A stretch of 64,000 nt of DNA from Corynespora cassiicola. Its lineage: Eukaryota > Ascomycota > Dothideomycetes > Pleosporales > Corynesporascaceae. Positions 54,940 to 64,000 of the stretch are shown here, one piece after another; position 1 is the first letter of the stretch, and each line of letters starts with the position of its first letter. A program made the position numbers and the translations under genes. The stretch is from positions 868,001-932,000 of the forward strand of contig JAEUWY010000013.1 of NCBI GenBank assembly GCA_022059125.1, in the 5' to 3' direction. The notes below the pieces were generated by a model. That model made no database searches and was not told the origin of the DNA. It saw only the letters and a list, made by a program, of their open reading frames with translations.

Positions 54940-56591
54940 ATGACGGGCTTTGGGCGCTCAAACTCGCTGAGCATCAACACGGGCGGCAGCCTCTTGTGAG
55001 TACATATATTTATATTCTTGGTCTACTTGGACGTCTCCCGTTATATCGCCCAGCGTAGTCACTCGACTCAAGCTACATCGCCGCATCCTGCAGGAACGGC
55101 GCCGTCCAGGCTCCATCCGGCTCCCTCCCGGGGCCGGCTCTCAGAACTCACCTGCGCCTGCGCCTGCACCGCTTGCATCACTTGCACCACCTGCACCACC
55201 TGCACGTACCCATGCAACATGCTAACCCGCCATCAGCGGAAACAATACGAGCCAGGGCCAGCAGAGCGCCGGCCTGTTTGGATCGACGCCGCAGCCCCAG
55301 ACGGGCGGGCTGTTCGGCGCTGCATCGGCTTCGACATCACAGCCACCCCAGACGGGCTCGCTCTTTGGGGGGCAAAGTCAGACGTCGCAACCACAGTCGG
55401 CGGGCCTCTTTGGCAATCTTAGCAAGCCTGCCACGGCCACCCCGGCCGCCGGCGGCCTGTTTGGCTCGTCCACGGCCCAGCAACAGCCCCAGCCGCAGCC
55501 CCAGCAGCAGGCCGGCAGCCTGTTTGGGGGCCCTCTGGCTGGGAATGCTCAGAACCAGAACCAGAATCAGGCCCAGGCTCAGAAGCCGTCCTTGTTGTGA
55601 GTGCCTCCCCCCCAGCCTCGCGGTTGCACACGAGCTAATCACATTCCGCAGTGGCTCGTCGACGCAGCAGCAGCAGCAAACCACGCCCTCTCTGTTCGGC
55701 AACGCAAACGCCCAACAGACCCAGGCAGCTACCCCGTCTCTCTTTGGCTCCACCCAGCAGACTCAACCCCAGCAGCAGTCCAACTCGCTCTTCGGCGGCA
55801 TGAATGCGCAGAACAAGCCTTTTGCCCTGGGCGGCGCCAGCACGGGTCCCAATCTAGGTGCCACCGCACAGCCCCTCCAGGTCCAGTCTGTCGACTCCCT
55901 CAAGGGCACCACTCGCTTCAGCGACTTGAGCCCGGAGTTCCAGCAGCAGATTCAGCAAATCGACGATGCCATCCAAGGCCGCATCAACAATGCGAACAAG
56001 ACGCGCGAGACCCTCCCGAGGCACGGCGAGGAAGTCGCCACCGTCGCCCCCGATGTGGCTTACATCGAGCAATTCCTCTCCACCGTGGAGCTCGGGCTAG
56101 ACAACGACTCGGCCAACATTGCCTCCCTCAAGGAAGTCGTCAAGAAGGACGCCGAGGATGCAATGCTCAGCTTCCGCGCAATCACCAATCTGTCCCTCCC
56201 CAAGCAATTCCAATATGGTAACCGTTCCAATCTCAACGCATCCACCGCCAAGACGCAGGCTTCTGCGGATGATGGCGACGATCCGAATAAGCCCATTGAC
56301 ATGATCGGCTACTTCAACAAGCGCACAGACGACATTGACCGTACCCTGGACCTATACCAACGCCAGATTCGCGAGATTGAGGCTCACCTGCGGACCATGG
56401 AAGCGGGCACCGTGGAGAAGGCGCAGCAGTTGACTGGCAACAGGAGCAGGCCCCAGGATCAACGGCGCGAGCTGGTTGAGGCACTCAAGGCAATCGAAGG
56501 CGCCATCCTTGACTCGGCAAAGAGGGTGGGTCAGGTCCGGGATGAAGTCACCAAACACACAATGGGCAACGTTGGGGCGACTCTGTTGTAG
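54940..56591 (+). CDS. NUP49: FG-nucleoporin NUP49
   Basis: The model has exons 54940-54995, 55237-55596 and 55652-56591 and gives 451 residues. The first intron is 241 bases with a TGCTAAC branch site; both introns fall within SLFG repeats, after the TT of a phenylalanine codon. The N-terminal 200 residues are FG repeats (SLFGN, GLFGS, GLFGA, SLFGG, PSLFGN) in Gln/Thr/Ser-rich sequence. From FSDLSPEFQQQIQQIDDAI onward the protein is alpha-helical, with VAYIEQFLSTVELGLDND, MIGYFNKRTDDIDRTLDLYQ and REIEAHLRTMEAGTVEKAQQ, matching the coiled-coil half of Nup49/Nup58. It sits with NSP1 and NUP57 in the central channel of the nuclear pore and binds transport receptors through the FG repeats. Confidence 0.92.
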
Positions 56592-59500
56592 TCCCGAGCC
56601 TCCGGACGGAAGCGGGACCCTGGTGCGGAGGATGGCTGGGTGCGGTCTTGGGAAGGTTCAAGCGAGGCGAGATGAGGCGACGGAATGCCAACGGTTGGAT
56701 TGTGGCGGTGCCGAATGTCTTTTCATGTGCATTAGGCCAGGGAGGGATGGATTGGCGAGTATCCCCCCAATGATTTCGACGAGGACGTGTCTAAGACATG
56801 TACGGGACCGAATCCCACAAAAGCAAATAGATACCCTGGAAACCCTTTTTTTGATCAAACCTCAATCATCTCTTGGTCACGGATGTGCATGCAACATGGA
56901 CTTTGTGGGTACAAGGATCTCATGCCGCGGCATACAAGTATTCTTCATTGGATGTTAGTTGTTGCCGTCCACGCAGCCCCTCGGGGTCAAGGAATTCTCC
57001 GATGTAGGGCATATTCTCGCAGCGGCCAGTCCGTCGGGCAGATGATGAATCAGTCGACTGGGGCCCCCGTCTTATCGCGTACTAGGACGGCTGATGCCAT
57101 GTTCATGCATGATGCTGCAGGTACATGTATGTATTTCTATGCAGTGGAGAGGTAAGCTTTCGCAACCGATTATGCCTTGCACACGTGCATGTGGGCGGTC
57201 GAGCCGAGGGTGTGCGTAAGAGTGGCATACGGGAGAGGAAGGCAGGCGAGGAGGACGGTTGGGGGTCAATCTGGGTGTATGACGTTCGCATCACTAGGGT
57301 ATCCTCTCTCGCCCAGATAGGCATAGCATGGCACTCCAACGTAGGCTTTCCATGGAATTTCCTAATTTAAGCTGCCCGTCGTTGGACCTTGTTGGCATGC
57401 AGTGAGATTGTCAACATGGCCGGTTCGTGGATGAAACAGAAGGGGGAGCGACCATGACGGCTGATCTGATCTGATCTGATCTGATCTGAGCTTACCAAAG
57501 TCCTTACACACTTAGCCTCCGTCATACACACCCACACACACACCCATCGGCATCGATCGTTGATTACTCGCGAGACGCGAGACATGCACACCACGACATC
57601 TTCCCAGCCCCTTGGTTCGAGAGCAGATGACAGCGATCGGCTCGATCACTGCCCACGCCTATCCGTTTGTCGAGACTACTTTCCTTGCATCATCACCGCC
57701 GCCGCATTGACGTAAAACGATCACGCCTGCTCTTGCTCATATGCACACACCGGACAGGAATCTACAAGCAAGTTCAAGGTCGGTGGTGGGTCGGATGGCC
57801 GGCGGCTCGTCCTTTTTGCCCTGCGCTTGCGGCTTGGCCATTACCACATCCATGCTCTTGATGCCGGGCAAGTAATCAGCCACATCGCCAGGGGAACAAC
57901 CGTCCAAGCCACCTCGTAGTTCTACTCTACACCTGGGCAGGTGCCTAGAGCGCAACATCATGTGCAGCAAAGTGGATGTAGATGGACGAATATCGGCCGG
58001 CTCGCCCCAGTGGCGGACCTGCAGCTGCCTTGACTCTTTGCATTCTCTTGCTTGATCGTCCGATGCTCCGCCATGTCTGTATCTGTATGGCGGGAAAGGG
58101 AATAGCCTACAGAATACAGGCACGGGACAGAGCAGAGGATGAGAATGGACTGGTCGAAGCAAAGACCAACACGCCCGGCCGCCCGAGAGGTGCTGCGGAT
58201 ATTTTTAGACATGAGGGGGGGGGGGGAGGCAAAGCAGGCTTTCGAGCGGGAACATCAAGGCCACATCATGTGCGCGCGAGGTTGGGATCTGGCGGGCTCG
58301 GGTGGATGGCTTCGGGGCATGACATGGGCATGGCATGGCTCCGTTGGACTGACTGGACGTTGTTCCGTCCCTCTTGATCCTTGACTAACGGCGGGCGTGG
58401 CTGTAGGCATCGGGGTTCGCAGCTTTGTCTAGGGCGGGAACTTGCCGTCTTCGCGTGGCCGATGCCAACCAACGCTACTCATGCCCATGATGATTGCGAA
58501 GGCGCTACATTGCCAGTGAGCTAGGCCGCGAACAGACGGCATCAGAAATGGGTGCTTGACTCGGGAACAAGGGCGAAGGATGCGTTGCAGCCTCGGTGTC
58601 TGGCTAAATCAATCGTAGCCACGGCCAACCCCTCTGGCGTGATGTGTGCTCACTTCCGGACTTGTAGGGCTGACATGGGTTTGGTTCGGGGGGTGCACCC
58701 CCAATTCAAAACATTCGGGCCGTCTGGCGACGTTGCACACGATTTCCTGCCCGTATCGGGGTGGTGGTTGTTGCTGAGCTTATCTCTGGAAAAGAGAAGA
58801 AGAAGAAAAAAAAAGAAGAAGTGAAATCTCGCTTGTTCTACGCTGGCTCTCCGCCTTGCCAACTCCTCCTCCATCGTATAGACAGTGGTCGAGTCTGCCT
58901 GGCCCTCGATTCCTGCTTCCGTATAGAATGCGTGCTAGGTTGTTTGGACTAGACGTGCAGCCCAAAATAGTCACGGCTCGAGTCTCGGCATCTTCTTCTC
59001 TTTGTTTCTCATTAGACGTGTGCATCGGACTTGCACTATCCACTAGGCGTCGGTGATGAGGCGGAAGAGGCGAGGCAGGGGGTCGTAAGCTGGGGGCGAG
59101 GCGACCCTCAAGGCGCCTACTCTGGGCACCAAATTGAGCCAACCCGTAGTCAATATCTGACTGTGACGCGCTACGAGAGAGAGAAGGCACCTTTTGTACC
59201 GTCAGCCGGCCCTTCATGCAGTTGGAGGCGAGGAGACAAGCACGAAGAAGCAACAGCAACGTCGGATCTTGCCGAGTAGAGCCCTGTTTTGAAAGAAACA
59301 TTGGTCATCTAAACATTGCCTCCACAAGCCAAGTGGGTCACATGTAGTACACCTGGCAGTTCATGTGGCCACAGTGAAGCATTATTCTCGACCAAGTTTG
59401 CACGACTTCACTCGGAAGTAAGACATTGGGGGCTGCCAATGTTTCGGACCAGCAATTTTTGTCCAAAGTCCGCACCAATGAGAGACCTCGTCTGCTGAAG

Positions 59501-60038
59501 ATTACCCAGATTTATGGCAAATGAGAAGGCAATGCCCAAATCTGCAGGCAAGACCAGTAATCGACTATCAACGCTCGGGTTCGGACATTACACCTGCTAG
59601 TTCAATCATGTCCCTCTAGCAAGCACATCACTTGACCCTTGTCGAGATGAACTCACGAGAGGATTTGCGGAGCCGCCAGGATTGAAGGCCTCCAGTCTGT
59701 CTTGTATAGTAGGATCCGGCGGCCCGAGAATCCTACAACCGGTAGTCTTGTCATATTGTCGGATCGCGTACTGGCATTGGCGCCAAACTATCGATTTCGC
59801 TCCACCTGGAGAGGATTGCAAATGATCTAGGAGAGAAGTTCGAAAATGTTGCGGATTCAGCAATCAACTTAGCACTGTTACATTAACTATGCGGCCAATC
59901 GAAGCCAGAGCTTGCGCTATCCAATGGTGTACTTTCCATGCATGAATTGGAACATGTACGCCGAAAAGGATAGCCAGGTACAGTAAGCCTCAAGGAAAGC
60001 AAATGCACAATCTGAATTCCCCAATGCTATTGAATACT
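56592..60038. other. 3.4 kb intergenic region
   Basis: The longest gene-free stretch in the window. It contains a CTGAT tandem repeat, a run of 12 G at 58215-58226 and a GAA/A-rich tract near 58794-58820. A protein-like 85-codon frame at 59606-59863 (minus) flanked by splice-like signals may be a gene relic. No RNA genes or transposons were recognised. Confidence 0.45.
57461..57489 (+). repeat. (CTGAT)n pentanucleotide repeat
   Basis: Five perfect CTGAT units followed by a partial one, in noncoding sequence. Confidence 0.9.
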
Positions 60039-61159
60039 CTACTTCGCCGCCGCTGCTTTTACAGCTGGCACCTCTTCATCTTTGGGCAGGATGTTGGGCA
60101 AGGGGCCAACAGGCGTGATTGCGAACCTGTTGATCTGCCCATGACTCTTTGTGTAGTGATACTTGATGTGCTCAAATTCAGTCGTGTCCTTGAAAGCCGG
60201 GAAGTCCCAGTACAGGTGCCTCAACCACTTGTGCAGGTGTGGGTATCCTGACCGAATATCGCGAATGTTGCACTTGAAGTGCTGCACATAGACCGGATCG
60301 AAGCGAATCATGGTGGTGTACAGTCGAACATCTGCTTCGGTGACGTGCGGTGCAGACAGAAGATATGGGGTCTGGGATGTGGACAGATGCTCTTCAAGCC
60401 GGTCAAGGGATTTGAAAAGTTGCGTCACCGCTTTGGTGTAAGCCTCCTCTGTCCTAATAGAGTGTCAGGGGAATTTTCCACTTGAGCCATTACAACACTC
60501 ACGTTGCGAATCCAGACTTGTACACTCCGTTGTTGACATCGGTGTATACCCACTCATTCATCTCCTCAATGTCCTTCCTCAGGTTCTCCGGGAACAGATC
60601 AAGTTTTTTGTACTTCTCTTCTACAAGATCATCAAACGCATAATAAAACATTCGGATGATCTCGCTGCTCTCATTGCTTACAATCCGGTTTTGCTTCTTG
60701 TCGTACAAGGTTGGCACGGTGAAACGGCCTTCGTAGTTGGGATTCTGTTCAAAGTAGATGTTGCGAAGATGAGTGTAGTCTGGGTGAAGCGGATCGGACG
60801 TCGTATTCTCTCCTGGAAGGTTCTCATCTGGAGTCACGAATCGCCATCCCTTCTCCCCCATATGCCAGTGCACGCTCGTAAAGGATATGATATCATCCAA
60901 CCCTTTCAATTTCCTCACGAGCAGAGTGCGATGTGCCCATGGGCATGCATACGATACGTAGAGATGGTAGCGACCCTTCTCGGCGGGGAATTCGGCGCCA
61001 GGCTTGTTCTCGATCCAGTTCCTAAAGACAGAGGTTTGACGCTTGAATTCCCCACTCTTGTCGCCGGGGGCGACCCAGTTAAGGATGGAGTCCTTTTTAT
61101 CCTGGCCAGGAATTAGCACTATCCCAATGGCGTAACCTCCCAGGGCATGGTCTTACCAT
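60039..61159 (-). CDS. Glutathionyl-hydroquinone reductase / omega-like GST (ECM4 type)
   Basis: The model gives 338 residues. Exons are 61159-61157 (the ATG alone), 61101-60503 and 60453-60039. The frame has no ATG of its own in exon 2; the ATG immediately before a GTAAGA donor joins to GATAAAAAG, giving the normal family start M-DKKDSILNWVAPGDKSGEF. The catalytic site is YACPWAHRTLLV near residue 55, with the Cys typical of glutathionyl-hydroquinone reductases. Family blocks include TVPTLYDKKQNRIVSNESSE and the C-terminal helices from TEADVRLYTTMIRFDPVY to HLYWDFPAF and INRFAITPVGPLP. These enzymes remove glutathione from quinone conjugates (yeast Ecm4/Gto family). Probably cytosolic, as there is no targeting sequence. 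Confidence 0.9.
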
Positions 61160-62668
61160 CGTGGTAGTGAATTGTCGTTGGGCAATTGGTACAGGAAGTT
61201 GCTTTCTGATGGCTCTCAACCTACTAATTGCAGAGAACATCAACTAGGTGCGCTGGAGAGCTTTGAGCAAAAGAAGGAAAACGAGATTTTTGATGAGGAA
61301 TCCTCGGAGTAAGCGATACGATGCAGAATGCAGCTTTATAGACACGTTGGAGGGAATGGAATCTCAAGGCGGAGAGCTTTCCGCGCTACCAAGTTATCGC
61401 GTCCCGCTTTCGTCATGACCTTGGCGTGTTACTCAGCATTGGAGATCTTGACAAACCCCCCCCCCCCCCTCCGCATGGGCTCAAGCCGCGGGGATCACAC
61501 AACGTAAGAAACAAAACAGAATCAACTACAGGACAGACTCCCATGGCACCTCTAATGGCTGATAAATGTAGGATCCGAGCACTATGTGGAAAAAAGCTGG
61601 GGCAGCGGAGGTCAGACGGCTCCGATTGGCTGGCGCAACGTCGAGACCGCCAAGAATAGCTATAAGAATTCGTTGCAGATCATTTATGGCAAGGGAGTCT
61701 GGTTCACGTTCTTTACATTCGCACATCTCCCACTCGGCCAGGAGCCTTATGTCATGGGCTTCTGGTCATACAGATTATTCTTGGAGGAGCCCATCTTAAA
61801 GCCAGCCTGGCTTGTTGTGCGCGTAGCGCGCAGCGATAGCTCCATGATGCCCAGAAAAACCTTTTCCAGAGTGAGGCGACTGCTCAATGTAGAAATGTCG
61901 GGCGTGCCATAGAGGGGTCTTTACCGACATGGCATGCGCTGTGGGCATTGTGCCATCAAGCAGGCTAGGGGACGCAATGGGAATGAGCAAAAAAGAATAA
62001 AACAGATAGAAGTTGGCTGCTGCACTCAATTCGATAGGGATGAGAGCGTGGGACCGCTCGTCTATATTGTGTCTAGTTTCCAACCAGACTGGTACATGTG
62101 ATGCTAGATTGTATTCATAGATCTCGTAACGAGAACTGGCCCCCTCCTACAAAGCTTCGAAAAAGGGCCGAAAGTCGCAGGGCAGAGGCCGCCATTTGCG
62201 ACAGGTATCCACCGCACTAGATTAGCCTTACCTAACGCCGTCGCCGTGACCTTGAAAACCGACGTGAAAAGTCCCTGCGTCGGTGTGGAACTCAGACAGC
62301 CGCCCGTAGATATAGGTCCACAGTTCATGAATCAGAAAAAAGGGAAGAGGAAACTCCGTAACGCCCGCTAGAACGCATTGGATGTATGGAAGAAAAAAAA
62401 GAAGAATAAAGAAAAAGAGGGCAAAGTGCCACTCGCCCCATCATCGTGAGGCCGAACAAATCCGGGACAATCTCGTCCGAACAGTAAAGGAAGAAGAAAC
62501 GGATGGAAACCGTATAGTACAATGTGGTCCGGAATGTACAGGTTGTCTTTCTAGACAGCAAACTGACGTGCTGGAGGGGTATCGTCGTGCCATGAGCACG
62601 CAAGAAGCAATGCTTGACCTTGGAATACGTAGAAAAGGGAGACGCCACTCTAAATCGCTCTGCTCTTC
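61160..62668. other. Intergenic region
   Basis: About 1.5 kb. It holds the GST promoter and the 3' end of the FNIP-like gene. A run of 14 C lies at 61456-61469. No gene recognised. Confidence 0.45.
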
Positions 62669-64000
62669 TCATTCTACTTCCGCCAGCCAGCGCCGAATAC
62701 CTTCTTTCAAAGACGAGTCGGTGGCAGTCTTTGCAGGGACCTCGGAACTAGCGGAACTCTCTTCGCTTGTCTTTGCCTTGGTTTCCTCCTTTGCGCTGCG
62801 CTCGGCAGTGACATTTCTGACGACCGACTCAAGCGCATCGAATATGATACCCTTGCAGTCGTTATGTGGAACCTCCACATGGTTGCCAGCGTCGGAGCCC
62901 GACCGCGTATCACGCCTACCACGCCTTGAGCTAGATCTTGACGAGCTGGCCGATTGTGTCCGAGATCCTTGTCCAGACTGGGCGAGAACACGATCTACAG
63001 CATCTATGAGTGTAGCATCAAAGTCCATGATCGGCTCTTCGATAAATTGCTGGTCCAGATGCACTTCCGTCATCATGGATGCTGCCAAGCCCGAGGTGTA
63101 CGGATTGCCATATTGCGAACGGCCCGGGCCCATGCCAGTAACGCCAGGAGTCATTGCGGACGGTTGATAGGTTGGAGTCGGGATCAATTTGACCAGTCGA
63201 CGTAAGCGGATGCGCTTGATGCTGAAGGTGCGCGTATCAGCCACAAGCGCAGAGCATACCTCTACCCAGCGCTCCAGTGGGCCTTGCTCAAGGGTAGGTG
63301 TTGCGGCCAGGGTGATGGGCGTTGGTTCGGCGCTCATGGCCCGCTTGATGTCCTGTTCGAGCTCCGTATACGGCTTGATGGCTTGTACTGCGAAATCCGG
63401 ATGGAATTGCTTCAGCCAGCCAGCAGCATTGACGGGCTGGTCAGGCTCCCCGCTGGGTATCGAAAATATAGACGACTCGCCAAAGCTTGAGCCATGCTGA
63501 CTGGATGCATACCCTCCCATCAATGGAGACTGGAGAGGTGAACCGAAATCTGGGAGCGGGATATCGACATCGATGACACCGTCCTTCTCATTCACGGACA
63601 GCTTCAGAGTGGAGTCAAATGTCTTGGGGCGTTCAGGTATGGGTCGGGCCGCAGACGCTGGAACACCGCTGTTACCCCCCATGGGATAGGTCTCTGGAGA
63701 GTTTTCTGCGCTGGTATTTGCAATCGTTGCGTTCGCTTCATCTGCATCGTTGTCTCCAAAAACCCCGTCCATGGTGAGTTCCTGGACCATGTGCTCCAGC
63801 TGAGAACGCGGGCGATCAGGTCGGAATCCAGGGCTGGCTACACCCAAACCGTCGTCCGTGCTTTGTAGTAGATCGCTGTGATCTGTCGACGAACCACGTC
63901 GCCCACCGCTCCAGAAGCTCATGAAGCCGCTCCAACGGCTCGTGTTTCCAGAATCGGTGCTAGGGTTGCTGGCGTGCCCAGTACCGGTGCGCTGCAGAGT
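62669..64000 (-). CDS. Folliculin-interacting protein (FNIP/Lst4-like), C-terminal part
   Basis: About 443 C-terminal residues are visible; the frame stays open to the right edge, so the gene continues beyond base 64000. The ATG at 63922 is internal (the frame reads NTSRWSGFMSFWSGGRR across it). Segments match what I recall of fungal FNIP-like proteins: DGVIDVDIPLPDF, NAAGWLKQFHPDFAVQAIKP, LEQDIKRAMSAEPTP, LVADTRTFSIKRIRLRRLV, FIEEPIMDFDATLIDAVDRV and the end GIRRWLAEVE. Between them lie Ser/Pro-rich linkers. FNIP/Lst4 pairs with folliculin/Lst7 as a GAP for the Rag GTPase Gtr2/RagC, promoting TORC1 activation when amino acids return. The N-terminal longin/DENN domains would lie outside the window, so the call rests on the C-terminal blocks alone. 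Confidence 0.62.
   Translation of the reverse strand, partial: TLQRTGTGHASNPSTDSGNTSRWSGFMSFWSGGRRGSSTDHSDLLQSTDDGLGVASPGFRPDRPRSQLEHMVQELTMDGVFGDNDADEANATIANTSAENSPETYPMGGNSGVPASAARPIPERPKTFDSTLKLSVNEKDGVIDVDIPLPDFGSPLQSPLMGGYASSQHGSSFGESSIFSIPSGEPDQPVNAAGWLKQFHPDFAVQAIKPYTELEQDIKRAMSAEPTPITLAATPTLEQGPLERWVEVCSALVADTRTFSIKRIRLRRLVKLIPTPTYQPSAMTPGVTGMGPGRSQYGNPYTSGLAASMMTEVHLDQQFIEEPIMDFDATLIDAVDRVLAQSGQGSRTQSASSSRSSSRRGRRDTRSGSDAGNHVEVPHNDCKGIIFDALESVVRNVTAERSAKEETKAKTSEESSASSEVPAKTATDSSLKEGIRRWLAEVE

Noticed and set aside
55173..55651. Continuous frame running into the last NUP49 exon from 55173
   Set aside because: The spliced model from 54940 gives a normal SLFG-repeat N-terminus, whereas this frame gives a His/Arg/Ala-rich sequence unlike any nucleoporin.
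1..64000. Search for tRNA genes, rRNA, CRISPR arrays and intact transposons
   Set aside because: No B-box-containing cloverleaf, rRNA stretch, spaced direct repeats, or transposase/reverse-transcriptase motifs were found by reading; short hits to GGTTCGA lacked the rest of a tRNA.

Overview
The window looks like a piece of a filamentous ascomycete (Pezizomycotina) nuclear chromosome. Most genes are broken by short introns of about 50-120 bases with GT...AG ends and CTAAC-type branch sites. The gene content also fits: a Dicer-like protein, a TSC1/hamartin orthologue (absent from baker's yeast), two 2EXR/F-box-like proteins, a But2-domain secreted protein and a GPI-anchored wall protein with an Apple/PAN-like head. 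No bacterial features, rRNA or tRNA genes, CRISPR arrays or intact transposons were recognised. All exon models were derived by eye from splice signals and reading-frame continuity and have no transcript support.

Layout. 1-1316 (-): N-terminal third of TSC1, cut by the left edge. 4402-5606 (+): IAH1-type GDSL esterase. 5831-7179 (-): TAP42, divergent from DCL1 at 7650-12486 (+). 13098-14270 (+): 2EXR-like protein. 15323-16345 (+): MYND zinc-finger protein. 16488-17274 (-) and 17912-18493 (-): two secreted proteins, the second with a But2 domain. 19704-20905 (+): zinc alcohol dehydrogenase. 21205-22745 (-): kinetochore NUF2. 25850-28390 (+): large disordered protein. 30045-30682 (+): thioredoxin with two possible starts. 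31469-32207 (-): unknown protein with an unresolved 5' end. 33035-35577 (+): GPI-anchored proline-rich surface protein. 36073-36939 (-): second 2EXR-like protein. 37320-37960 (+): mitochondrial ribosomal protein uS12. 38792-39273 and 40058-40784 (+): two related small cysteine-rich secreted proteins. 41159-42389 (-): GH18 chitinase. 43767-44728 (+): Rossmann-fold NAD(P)-binding protein. 45468-51331 (+): IML1. 51725-52796 (+): U2 snRNP A'. 53113-54722 (-): FIP1, divergent from NUP49 at 54940-56591 (+). 60039-61159 (-): glutathionyl-hydroquinone reductase type GST. 62669-64000 (-): C-terminal part of a folliculin-interacting protein (FNIP/Lst4-like), cut by the right edge.

How the genes relate. 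Four genes belong to the TORC1 nutrient-signalling network: TSC1, TAP42, IML1 and the FNIP-like gene. U2A', FIP1 and NUP49 form an mRNA-maturation and export group at 51.7-56.6 kb. The 38-44 kb stretch is visibly richer in A and T than the flanking housekeeping blocks and holds the cysteine-rich secreted pair and the chitinase. It is the most accessory-looking part of the window.

The most novel item is the cysteine-rich pair. The downstream member contains two copies, and the upstream member one copy, of the same C-x2-P-x-C ... C-x3-C-x2-[GD]C module. Both genes carry an intron at the same place inside the signal peptide.
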